From an uncultured Verrucomicrobiota bacterium (lineage in GTDB: Bacteria; Verrucomicrobiota; Kiritimatiellia; RFP12; UBA3636): DNA of 38,476 bases. The DNA lies in the NCBI GenBank assembly GCA_946534105.1, contig CAMNCG010000009.1, positions 1 to 38,476 of the forward strand, in the 5' to 3' direction. Positions 22,037-30,519 of the stretch are shown here, in pieces. Under the pieces are notes generated by a model that was given only the letters and a program-made list of their open reading frames with translations, did not search any database and was not told where the DNA came from. Position numbers and translations under genes: made by a program. The first letter of the stretch is position 1. Each line of letters starts with the position of its first letter.

Positions 22037-23797
22037 ATGGGCGACAATTCCTGGACGGAAGCCGGTCTCACTTGGGACACGGCCTCATCATACGGTGCAA
22101 CGCCGGGCACAGCATGGACGACGGAAGCGCCGGCAAACGCCCTTCGGGCAGCAGGGGCGGAGACCAACCGCTTCCATTCCATCGAGCTTGCCCCGCTCGT
22201 GAACCAGGTCCTTGCCTCGGGCGGCACCACGATGTCGCTCCACATCACGATGCCGGACACCCCCCAGCGCTTCTTCATCTTCTACTCAAAGGAATATGCC
22301 GACGAGGCTTGGCGTCCGAGGCTTCTTGTGACACCCAGGGCCGATGCGGCGCTGGCGACCCGTGCACCCCTGCAGGAGACGTTCTTGTCCGACTACAGGG
22401 ACGCCAACAAGGACTTGTCGTTCTACAATGGGGATTACGCAAGCCATGTCCAAATTGGCTGTTCCGGCAACAAGGTCCAGTTCGCGACAATGCTCTTTGA
22501 CCCGACAGGTCTGGAGAACGCAGATTTCGTGCGATTCCGCGTCAAGTCGAGGAACACGATCTCCGGCGGTCCTGGCGCTTTGCGCGTCGTGGCGTGGACG
22601 ACCGACCGCTGGAGCGAGACTAACCTCACGTGGAACACGGCGGGGCCGTGGTTCCCGCAGCCGACATCCGTTGCGAACGGCACTTCGCTGGACGGGGAGG
22701 TTGCGAACGTGAGGCTCACGCAGTCGAAGTCCGGCGCATACTTCGAGGTTGACGTGACTGCCGCCGCCCGCACCGCCGCGTCTGCGGGGCGGATGCTGAC
22801 GCTCGGCCTCTTCAGCAACGCCAGCTGGCCGGAATTCTACAAGGGGGCGAGCGACGCTCCCGCCGTACTTGTCTTCCCCAACCCCGACGCCACCTTCGGC
22901 GCGCGTGTCACTGCGGCGCTCGACGAGAGCGGCGCGACGCCGGCCCTGCGCCTTTCCTGGTCGCCGATTCCCTCCGGCCAGGGAGACTACATGGTTGAGC
23001 GCCAAATCGGCGAAGGCTCGTGGAAGACAGTCGCCACTGGTCTCTCGGTAGCGACCTGCCTCGACGCAACCGCCGAGCCTGGCATCGCCCATGCCTACCG
23101 CATCACAGGCTACAACGCCGCCGACGGCTCCTCCACCGTTGTCGAGGCCACCGTTGCGTTTGATGCGAAAAAGACGGTCTTCGCCTGCGCCGACACCTAT
23201 GTGCGGAACGGCGGCAACGCAAATGCCACATTCGGCACTGCGGCGTCGCTCGTCCACAAATATGAATACGGCGAAAACTCCGGTGGCGTCCGCGAGGCGC
23301 TCTACCGCTTCAACCTCTCGGAAATGCCGGAACGTTTTCTGTCGGCGACGCTGAAGCTGTACCCGGCCGGCAACGCCGAAGGCGTCTCCGCCGGCGCGCA
23401 TTTCGACCTATTCGTGTATCCGGACTTCGAATGGTCGGATTCGGCGCCACCGGCGTGGAACGACATTTTCGGCAACGGCTGGGCGACGCCCCAGGCCTAC
23501 AGAAACCACCCGGATGGAAGGCGCCCGAACGAGACGCAACTCGGCACATACTCCTACGATGATTCCGGCGACATCACGGCCGACGTGCCGGTCTGCTTCG
23601 ATGTGGCTGACGCCATCCGCACGGCAAAGGCGAACGGCGACTCGCACATCACGCTTCACACTTCGGCTTACAGCGCCGGCAACTGGAATTTTGGCATCAT
23701 TCCGCGCGAGCGCTCCCAGGGCGTATCATGTGCGCCGCAAATCGAGTTCGCCCTCAAGAACTGGGTGGCAAACCCCTTCGTCATCGTCGTGCGGTAA
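22037..23797 (+). CDS. DNRLRE (CBM96-like) surface protein, C-terminal part after the amber codon
   Basis: This continues the frame of 21176-21970; coding sense resumes at 21971, and the ATG at 22037 is merely the first methionine after the stop. It holds the rest of domain 2, a third DNRLRE domain (LSFYNGDYASHVQIGCSGNK, TDRWSETNLTWNTAGPWFPQ), a fibronectin-III-like segment (LRLSWSPIPSGQGDYMVERQ) and a fourth DNRLRE domain (ADTYVRNGGNANATFGTAAS, FRF-type core YRFNLSEMPERF). It ends NPFVIVVR. Each DNRLRE unit binds glycan in the known CBM96-like family. In the intact form (about 873 residues) the protein would act as a multivalent glycan-capturing protein for the operon. Confidence 0.75.
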   Translation: MGDNSWTEAGLTWDTASSYGATPGTAWTTEAPANALRAAGAETNRFHSIELAPLVNQVLASGGTTMSLHITMPDTPQRFFIFYSKEYADEAWRPRLLVTPRADAALATRAPLQETFLSDYRDANKDLSFYNGDYASHVQIGCSGNKVQFATMLFDPTGLENADFVRFRVKSRNTISGGPGALRVVAWTTDRWSETNLTWNTAGPWFPQPTSVANGTSLDGEVANVRLTQSKSGAYFEVDVTAAARTAASAGRMLTLGLFSNASWPEFYKGASDAPAVLVFPNPDATFGARVTAALDESGATPALRLSWSPIPSGQGDYMVERQIGEGSWKTVATGLSVATCLDATAEPGIAHAYRITGYNAADGSSTVVEATVAFDAKKTVFACADTYVRNGGNANATFGTAASLVHKYEYGENSGGVREALYRFNLSEMPERFLSATLKLYPAGNAEGVSAGAHFDLFVYPDFEWSDSAPPAWNDIFGNGWATPQAYRNHPDGRRPNETQLGTYSYDDSGDITADVPVCFDVADAIRTAKANGDSHITLHTSAYSAGNWNFGIIPRERSQGVSCAPQIEFALKNWVANPFVIVVR

Positions 23798-23827
23798 AAC
23801 CCGCAGGCACAGCAGGGCCTGATTTCC

Positions 23828-26230
23828 ATGCACTGGATAGACTGGCTGCTCTTCGCCATCCCCGTGGCCATCGTCGTCGCCGCCGCCTGCAAGGCGCAGC
23901 GCTACGTCCACGGGGTGGCCGACTTCCTTTCCGCCGGGCGCATCGCGCGGCGCTACGTCCTGTGCGTCGCCGACGGGGAGTCCGGCTTCGGCCTCGTCAC
24001 GCTTGTCGGCTGCCTGGAGGTCTATTACAATAGCGGCTTCGCCTACAGCTTCTGGAGTTCCGTCCTCACCCCGCTCGGCATGGTGCTGGGGCTGATGGGC
24101 TACTGCACCTACCGCTTCCGCGAGACCCGGGCGATGACGCTCGGGCAGTTCTTCGAGATGCGCTACAGCCGGTCGTTCAGGATGACGGCCTGCGGCATCC
24201 AGCTGCTCTCCGGATTCCTCAACTACGCGATCTTCCCCGCCGTGAGCGCCAGGTTCCTGATGTACTACATGCGTCTCCCGGTCTCGTTCGGCCTCCTCGG
24301 CGCCAGGATCCCGACCTTCGCGGCGCTGATGCTCGCCGCGCTGGCGCTCGCGTGCTTCATCGTGTGCGCCGGAGGGCAGATCACGATCATGGTGACGGAC
24401 TGCATCCAGGGACTCCTCAACTATCCCATCTACCTTCTCGTCGCGGCGTATCTGCTCTGCCGCTTCTCGTGGTGGACGGACCTCCGCCCGGCTGTCTCCG
24501 CGCGGCCGGAGGGGCTGAGCTTCCTCAACCCCTTCGACACCTCCGGCCTCCGCGACTTCAACGTCTTCTACGTCTGCTCCGGGGTGATCGGGATGTTCTT
24601 CAACCGCCTGCTATGGGGAGGGCGCGGCTACAACAGCGCCGCGAAGGACGCGCACGAGTCGAAGATGGCCGGCGTGCTGGGGACGTGGCGCAGCGGGTTC
24701 AGCACGATGATGATCCTCCTCGTCGCCGTCATCGCCTATACTTGGAACAACAGCCCGAAGTTCGCGGCGGAGTCGCACGAAGCGCGCGCCGCGCTCGCCG
24801 CCAAGGCATACGCGGACGTGGCGTTCGCCGCGCCGCGCGGCTCAGTCCCGGACGGCGAGGTCGAGGCCATCGGGGCGGCCTTCGCCGCCGCGGAACCCCG
24901 CACCGCCTTCTCCACGCGCGAGGACTACCTCGCCATTGGCGACCGCGAGGAGCAGAAGGCGCGATTCAAGGCGGAGACCGCCGATCCGTTCCTCAAGGCG
25001 GCATCCGAAGTGCTGGGAGGGGAAAGGACTGAGGCCGAGATCCAGGCCATGCCCGCTTCCGAGAAGGCGGCGTGGAAAGCCAGACGCGCGCGCAACCAGA
25101 CCTTCGCCGCCATCTTCACGCAGCAGCGAGTTCCCTCGGCCATCCGGGCCATTCTCCCCGTCGGCCTCGCGGGGCTGTTCTGCGCCCTCGCCGTCTTCAT
25201 GATGCTCACGACCGACACGACCTACATCCACGGCCTGGCGAGCGTCGCCGTGCAGGACTGCCTCCTGCCGCTCCGCAAGACCCCCTGGACGCCGCGCCAG
25301 CAGATAATGCGCCTCAGGCTGGCCGTCTGCGCCATCGCGCTCGGCGCGTTCCTGTTCGGGAACTACTTCGCGCAGATCGACTTCGTCTTCATGTTCCTCG
25401 CCATCACCGGGGCCCTTTGGAACGTCGCCGGCCCCGTCGTCACCTTCGGACTCTACTGGAGGCGCGGCACCACGGCCGGGGCCTTCACCGCCATGCTCGT
25501 TGGCGCCTCCGTCGCCATCGCGGCGATCTTCGCGCAGAAGCTCTGGGTCCCGGTGCTCTACCCGTGGATTGCGACGCATGGGTGGGGGCCGGCCGTAGAT
25601 TCGCTGCTGCGCGCCCTGTCGTCGCCGCTGGAGCCGTGGGTCCACTGGGAACTCACGCCGGAAAAGTTCCCGATCAGCTCCGTCGAAGTCAGCGTGTTCA
25701 ACAACGTCTTCACTATGCTGCTCTACCTCGGCGTGTCGCTCGCGACATGCCGCCAGCCATTCAACCTCGACCGCCTTCTCCACCGGGGCGCATACGCCGA
25801 CGAGACGGAGAGACGGCGCGAAACCATCCGCGTTCCGCTTTTGCAGCGCGTCGTCGGGATCGACGGCAACTACACGCGCGGCGATAGGGCGCTCGCATGG
25901 TCGGTCTTCGCGTGGTCGTTCGGCTGGTGCTTCTGCCTGTGCTTCCTGGGCAACGTCGCCTGGCATGTGCTGGGGGCGAAGGGACTGCTTCCGGCGCAGC
26001 CAGACTCCTGGTGGGGCGTCTATTTCTTCATCGTGAACTTCTGCGTGGCGTTTGCCGTTGGGATCGTCTCGACGTTCTGGTTCGGCATCTGCTCGACCCG
26101 CGACCTGGTACGGCTCTTCCGCGACCTCGACGCGCGCGAACGCGCGGGCGGCGACCAGGACGCGCTGGACGACGGCAGCGTCGAAGGCCATGTTTCCCTT
26201 GCCGACCGCCCCCTGCGTGACAAGACCTGA
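23828..26230 (+). CDS. Sodium:solute symporter (SSS family)
   Basis: The 800-residue product has about 13-14 hydrophobic segments. The first is WLLFAIPVAIVVAAACKAQR, and ESGFGLVTLVGCLEVYYN is a typical SSS helix-1 region. MMLTTDTTYIHGLASVAVQD is the family's helix-8 motif for sodium coordination. Between two helices, about residues 300-440 form a soluble, charged loop (AAESHEARAALAAKAYADV, AIGAAFAAAEPRTAFSTRED) far longer than in textbook members, though seen in PVC homologues. The C-terminus is also extended (RLFRDLDARERAGGDQD). It probably imports the mono- or disaccharide released by the operon's enzymes. No clear ribosome-binding site precedes the ATG. Confidence 0.9.
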   Translation: MHWIDWLLFAIPVAIVVAAACKAQRYVHGVADFLSAGRIARRYVLCVADGESGFGLVTLVGCLEVYYNSGFAYSFWSSVLTPLGMVLGLMGYCTYRFRETRAMTLGQFFEMRYSRSFRMTACGIQLLSGFLNYAIFPAVSARFLMYYMRLPVSFGLLGARIPTFAALMLAALALACFIVCAGGQITIMVTDCIQGLLNYPIYLLVAAYLLCRFSWWTDLRPAVSARPEGLSFLNPFDTSGLRDFNVFYVCSGVIGMFFNRLLWGGRGYNSAAKDAHESKMAGVLGTWRSGFSTMMILLVAVIAYTWNNSPKFAAESHEARAALAAKAYADVAFAAPRGSVPDGEVEAIGAAFAAAEPRTAFSTREDYLAIGDREEQKARFKAETADPFLKAASEVLGGERTEAEIQAMPASEKAAWKARRARNQTFAAIFTQQRVPSAIRAILPVGLAGLFCALAVFMMLTTDTTYIHGLASVAVQDCLLPLRKTPWTPRQQIMRLRLAVCAIALGAFLFGNYFAQIDFVFMFLAITGALWNVAGPVVTFGLYWRRGTTAGAFTAMLVGASVAIAAIFAQKLWVPVLYPWIATHGWGPAVDSLLRALSSPLEPWVHWELTPEKFPISSVEVSVFNNVFTMLLYLGVSLATCRQPFNLDRLLHRGAYADETERRRETIRVPLLQRVVGIDGNYTRGDRALAWSVFAWSFGWCFCLCFLGNVAWHVLGAKGLLPAQPDSWWGVYFFIVNFCVAFAVGIVSTFWFGICSTRDLVRLFRDLDARERAGGDQDALDDGSVEGHVSLADRPLRDKT

Positions 26231-26260
26231 TGGCGGACTTCATGGAGAATACCCCTTGCA

Positions 26261-27874
26261 ATGGACGACTGCCGCATGACGAACAAGTTTGAAAGGCCCG
26301 GCTACTACGAGCGGTTCATGCCGCTCGAGCTTCCCGAAACGCTCACCCCGTTCATCTACGCGAACGCAGGCACGATGAACCACCGCGTCGCCGGGGACTC
26401 CCCCTACAACGTCTTCTGCGCCTACAACTCGGAGGTCGTCGCCGACGACGTGATCGTCGTGGGCGACGACGCCACACGCCGCTACGTGCTCGTCGGCGCG
26501 ACCACGGCCATGCGCTCGCTCACGCACCTCTCGGCGGTCTGGCGCGGCCGGCGCTTCCGCGGCGTCCGCGTCTGGCAGCCTGAAATCAGCGAGGGCGCGG
26601 AGCCGGAGAAGATCGTGATTTGGGAGGGCGACGACTGGCGCGAGCTCCTCCGCCGATACGGCGACGAGGTTGCAAGGGAGATGAAGGCCGCGCCACCGCC
26701 GCCCGGCGCCGCGAACCTCACGGGCTACTGCTCCTGGTATTACTACTACGACGACGTCACCGAAAAGGACTTCCTCGAAAACGTTGCGACATTGGCCGGG
26801 ATGGGGTCGTCGCCGTTCAAGGCGCGCTTCGTGCAGATCGACGCCGGCTACGAGACGTTCCAGGGCGACTGGCTCGACCGCGACGCCTTCTGGCCGACGC
26901 CCCTCGACGAGATCGCGCGCCGCATCCGGGCCGGCGGCATGGAGGCCGGCATTTGGACGATGCCCTTCCACGCCTCCACGGCCAGCCGCGTCTTCCGCGA
27001 GCATCCCGGCTGGTTCGTCAAGGGGCCGGATGGCAAGCCGCTCGTGGCGCGAGGCTGGTTCGAGCCGCCAGACGACCTCTGGGCCACCCTCGACACCACG
27101 CAGGAGGCCGTTCTCGACCATCTGCGCCATGTCTTCCGCACCTTCCGAGAATGGGGCTACACCTACTTCAAGATGGACGGACTCGGCTTCGCCCTCCTGG
27201 ACGGCGTCCGTAGCGATCCCGGCGCAACCAGCGTCTCGGCCTTCCGCCTCGGGCTGCGGGCGATCCGCGAGGCCGTTCCGGACTCGTTCCTCCTCGCCTG
27301 CAGCCAGCACTTCCTCCCGTGCGTCGGCCTCGTCGATGGCGCGCGCTTCAGCGACGACACCCATGCCTCGACGGGGCCGATCCTCAGCGCCTTCAACCAG
27401 ACGGCGGCCCGGTTCTGGATGTTCGACCGCTTCTACTGGGCAGACCCCGACTGCATCATCGTGCGCACCGACCGCGGGACCAACACGCCTGGCGAGTCGC
27501 GCATCTCCGCGCTTTCCGGCATCATGACTGGCGTCGCCATCACCAGCGACAACCTCGCGCTCGTCCCCGACGACCGACTGGCGCTGCTTGGCCGCGCCGC
27601 GACCCTGCGGATGCGCGACGTGAAGCCGTCGATGGCGCATGCCAACTTCGGGCGCAACCGCTGGCCGATGGAATTCTCCGGGAAAATCAACGGGCGGCCG
27701 GCAGTGGCCCTGGTCAATCTTCTCGACCGGCCACAGACGTGGAAAATCTCCGAACTCGACGGCTTCGACGGACCCGTGTGCGAGGAGCTTCTCCACCCCC
27801 TCGGCGAAGTCCGCGGCGAAATCACGCTCCAGCCCCGCGACGCCGCCCTGCTCGTGCAGTGTGGCCGCGCCTAA
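26261..27874 (+). CDS. GH36-like alpha-galactosidase
   Basis: The 537-residue product is a melibiase-type TIM-barrel enzyme: GYCSWYYYYDDVTEKDF (about 155-171), FVQIDAGYETFQGDW, GMEAGIWTMPF. It then has YTYFKMDGLGF with the candidate nucleophile Asp306, and ARFSDDTHAS with the candidate acid/base Asp365/366. No signal peptide is visible, so the enzyme is probably cytoplasmic and cleaves the imported oligosaccharide. The N-terminal beta domain is shorter than in large GH36 enzymes, as in the compact bacterial group. A GGAG lies 13 bases before the ATG, slightly far. Last gene of the operon; 30 bases separate it from the transporter. Confidence 0.88.
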   Translation: MDDCRMTNKFERPGYYERFMPLELPETLTPFIYANAGTMNHRVAGDSPYNVFCAYNSEVVADDVIVVGDDATRRYVLVGATTAMRSLTHLSAVWRGRRFRGVRVWQPEISEGAEPEKIVIWEGDDWRELLRRYGDEVAREMKAAPPPPGAANLTGYCSWYYYYDDVTEKDFLENVATLAGMGSSPFKARFVQIDAGYETFQGDWLDRDAFWPTPLDEIARRIRAGGMEAGIWTMPFHASTASRVFREHPGWFVKGPDGKPLVARGWFEPPDDLWATLDTTQEAVLDHLRHVFRTFREWGYTYFKMDGLGFALLDGVRSDPGATSVSAFRLGLRAIREAVPDSFLLACSQHFLPCVGLVDGARFSDDTHASTGPILSAFNQTAARFWMFDRFYWADPDCIIVRTDRGTNTPGESRISALSGIMTGVAITSDNLALVPDDRLALLGRAATLRMRDVKPSMAHANFGRNRWPMEFSGKINGRPAVALVNLLDRPQTWKISELDGFDGPVCEELLHPLGEVRGEITLQPRDAALLVQCGRA

Positions 27875-27944
27875 TCGAGGAGAAGGGCGGCAACAGGAAC
27901 TCCTGCCTCTTCGCAAGTCAGGCGAGTTTTTCGAAAGATGCTGA

Positions 27945-28153
27945 TTGTCGGCGGATACGGGGCCCCGCGGCAGACGGGCGACGCAACCGTCCGGCCTTAT
28001 GCGTTCCAGAACGGCCGGGATTTTCTCGTACGGCATGCCAACCGTCGATACTGCAACCACTTCCCAGCCGCGGATTGCCGCATAGCGCCGGACGCCGTCC
28101 AGTTTCGGCTTCAGGCCATCCACTGCTCCCAAATATAGCATGCGCGCCGTCAT
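27945..28153 (-). pseudogene. 5' remnant of a XylR-type regulator
   Basis: On the minus strand, ATG at 28153 opens MTARMLYLGAVDGLKPKLDG, then VRRYAAIRGWEVVAVSTVGM and RPDGCVARLPRG. This is the first ~65 residues of a XylR-type sensor domain. The sequence then departs from the family. The opening resembles the remnant at 447 (RRYAAGRGWRVE). It has its own promoter at 28259-28287 and was perhaps the former regulator of the neighbouring loci. Confidence 0.6.
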
Positions 28154-28258
28154 CGCAGATGCCCTGTCGCCGGTAGCGTATGGTGGTTGTCCGGATGGCA
28201 CGGATTCGCCATGATGGAGGATTTTGCCATGGCGCGCCCCTTTGCGTTTGCGAGGTCA

Positions 28259-28287
28259 AGTCTAGCAAAACGCCGGGCGGAATGCAA
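28259..28287 (-). promoter_or_regulatory. Promoter of the XylR-type remnant
   Basis: On the minus strand TTGCAT (28287-28282) and TAGACT (28264-28259) are 17 bases apart. The -10 box continues TAGACTTGACCTCG, identical to 252-265 before another remnant of the same kind. No gene lies in 28154-28363 otherwise. Confidence 0.5.
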
Positions 28288-28321
28288 AAATCGGGCGCGG
28301 CCCGCGAACTGGCAGTCCGTC

Positions 28322-28353
28322 GCCATTCCCCGAAGGGTTTTTCAGAAAATGGC
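28322..28353 (-). other. Weak hairpin after the GH78 gene
   Basis: GCCATT (28322-28327) and AATGGC (28348-28353) enclose a smaller CCC-TTC-GGG stem. It lies 10 bases beyond the GH78 stop on the minus strand and lacks a clean T-tract. Possibly the operon end. Confidence 0.3.
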
Positions 28354-28363
28354 CGTCCACGAC

Positions 28364-30517
28364 TCAGTTGGGGTGCGGGACCTGGACGACGCCCTTTGGA
28401 ACCGACAGGGAGAAAACGGGAGCGGATCCGGGTCGGCGCTCGGCGCGGACGCGAATCTCGCCAAGGGTCGAGCGGTGTCGGATGTCGAAGGCTTCGACGC
28501 CTTCCGGCAGATGGGGCCTGATTTCCACCTTGGCGAAGCCCGGTTCTGCGATTCGGATGCCGGCCAGGAATTCGAAGGCCCACGCGGAGAAGTCTCCGAA
28601 CATGACGTGGTTGCGCGACCCGCGGCCGGGGCCGACGTCGTCGAACGTCTCGCGCAGCGTGTCGCCGTCGCGCATCCAGGAGGCGAATCCGGGCGCCTCC
28701 GGCTGCGTGAAGATGCGCCAGGCATCATCGATGAAACCATGCATGGACAGCGCCCGTGGAATCCACTTCGAGCCGAGGATGCCGAAACAGACATGGTGCC
28801 GCTCTTCCCGGACGCGCCGCGCCAGCGCCTCCGCGACAGCGTGTTCCGCGCCGTCGGCGCAAAGTCCACGGAAGAAGAGCGGCGCCGCGAGCGAGGTCGG
28901 CTCCCCGCCGGCGTAGAGGCCGCCGCCCTTGTGGAATTCCCGGTTGAAGGCGTCCCGGACGGTCGCGGCCAGTTCCCGGAACCGCGCCGACGACGACGCG
29001 TCGCCGAAGCGGTCGGCCCAGAACGCGGTCTGGCGCAGATCGTTCCAGAGATAGGCGCTGTCCGTGAGCAGGACCGGCGCGGTCGCGACGCCTTCCGGCG
29101 CGCTCCAGTCGCCGAGTCCGTGCTCGACGAGGCCGTCGTCGCGCGTCCTTGACAGAATGAACGCCAAATACCGGAGCATGGCGGGGTATGCCTCGCGCGC
29201 CGGCGCATCGTCGCCGTAGAAGCGGAAGATCTGCCAGGGAATTTCAAAGAGGGCGGCGTCCCACGCCGGTCCGGAACTCCAGCCGTAGCCGAAGACCTCC
29301 GTGCAGGGGACCATGCTCGGAAGTTGCCCGTTCGGGCGCTGCGCGTCGAGGATCATGCGCAGGAAGTGGACATAGCCGTCGCAGGCGTCGAAATTCCAGA
29401 GCCCGGTCTCGACGGCGAGCTGGGCGTCGCCCGTCCAGCCGTTTTTCTCGCGGGTCGGGCAGTCGGTGGGGATGCCGGTGAAGTTCGAGAGGTAGCTGCG
29501 CCGCGCCGCGTCCTGGAGGCGCGAAAAGACGGGATCGGAAATCTCGACGGAGCCGGCGGAAGGCAAATCCGAATGGACGAACACACTGCGGATGGCCGTG
29601 AGCGAGACATTCCCCGATGTCCGGACGAGGGCGTAGCGGAAGCCGTGGTAGGCGAAGCGCGGATGCCAGCGTTCGCCGCCGGGACGCCCCGCCAGCGTGT
29701 ATTCGTCGTGCTGCGCCGGACGCGGATCTCCATTCGCCCGGACGAACGCCGTGGCGTAGCCGAGGAGGTGGCCGTCTGCGGAAAGTGCCTCGTCGTAGTC
29801 GAGCGTCACCTTCGCCCCGGCTTCGCCCGCAACCTCGATTTCGCACCATCCGGCGCGGTTCGTGCCGAAATCGTAGATCGTGCCGCCGTCGGGGTGCGGC
29901 AGCGCGGCGACGGGGACGACGGGTTCGAATGCGCGGCAGGGCGGCGCGTCGTCGGGCGACACTTCCGCGAAAGGCGGGTACTTCACGACCTCGACGGGCC
30001 GCTCGTTCTCGCGCATCCCCTCCCTGCGGGCGTCGTACCATTCGCCGTTGCGGAAGGCGTCGAAGACGATGGGCGAGTCGTAGGCCGTCCAACGGCCGTC
30101 GGTGACGAAGACGGCTTCCCCGCCGGGGATTTCAAGCGCCCCGCAAATCGCGGGGGCAGCGGACCAGGGCGCATGGGCGAAGTCGGCGCCCTCACGCGTG
30201 ATGTAGTTGAACCAGCCGTTCCCGAGCAGCACGGAAACGACGTTTTCGCCCGGCTTCAGGAGCGGGGCGATGTCGCGGGAAACCGAGGAAATCCGCCGCA
30301 TGGGATGGCACGTCGCAGGGTGCAGGACCTCGTCTCCGGCGCGGACGCCGTTCACGAAGACCTCGTGCCACCCGGCGACGGCGAGCGTCAGCGTGGCGCG
30401 CGCGGGAACGGCGCCGAGCATGAAGCGCCGTTCGAGGAACGGCGCGGGCTTCTCCGCCTCCTTCGTTCCGCCGGAGATCCACTTCGGGCAGCCGAGTTTT
30501 AGAAAAGACGAGTCCAT
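28364..30517 (-). CDS. GH78 alpha-L-rhamnosidase
   Basis: The 717-residue product has N-terminal beta domains (AGWHEVFVNGVRAGDEVLHP; WTAYDSPIVFDAFRNGEWYD; TIYDFGTNRAGWCEIEV). An (alpha/alpha)6 barrel follows with the GH78 catalytic block GIPTDCPTREKNGWTGDAQ (about 348-366). Asp352, Glu357 and Asp364 match known acid and binding residues. The C-terminal beta domain closes with FEFLAGIRIAEPGFAKVEIRP. No signal peptide is visible, so action is likely cytoplasmic or the start is misjudged. The start lies two bases after the esterase stop, showing co-translation. With the CE15-like esterase this suggests degradation of rhamnose- and uronate-bearing polysaccharide such as rhamnogalacturonan. Confidence 0.92.
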   Translation of the reverse strand: MDSSFLKLGCPKWISGGTKEAEKPAPFLERRFMLGAVPARATLTLAVAGWHEVFVNGVRAGDEVLHPATCHPMRRISSVSRDIAPLLKPGENVVSVLLGNGWFNYITREGADFAHAPWSAAPAICGALEIPGGEAVFVTDGRWTAYDSPIVFDAFRNGEWYDARREGMRENERPVEVVKYPPFAEVSPDDAPPCRAFEPVVPVAALPHPDGGTIYDFGTNRAGWCEIEVAGEAGAKVTLDYDEALSADGHLLGYATAFVRANGDPRPAQHDEYTLAGRPGGERWHPRFAYHGFRYALVRTSGNVSLTAIRSVFVHSDLPSAGSVEISDPVFSRLQDAARRSYLSNFTGIPTDCPTREKNGWTGDAQLAVETGLWNFDACDGYVHFLRMILDAQRPNGQLPSMVPCTEVFGYGWSSGPAWDAALFEIPWQIFRFYGDDAPAREAYPAMLRYLAFILSRTRDDGLVEHGLGDWSAPEGVATAPVLLTDSAYLWNDLRQTAFWADRFGDASSSARFRELAATVRDAFNREFHKGGGLYAGGEPTSLAAPLFFRGLCADGAEHAVAEALARRVREERHHVCFGILGSKWIPRALSMHGFIDDAWRIFTQPEAPGFASWMRDGDTLRETFDDVGPGRGSRNHVMFGDFSAWAFEFLAGIRIAEPGFAKVEIRPHLPEGVEAFDIRHRSTLGEIRVRAERRPGSAPVFSLSVPKGVVQVPHPN

Positions 30518-30519
30518 TC

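Noticed and set aside
26240-28153. A single 650-residue minus-strand protein starting with the XylR-type opening
   Set aside because: After ~65 residues family similarity stops, and the frame merely runs antisense through the GH36-like gene.
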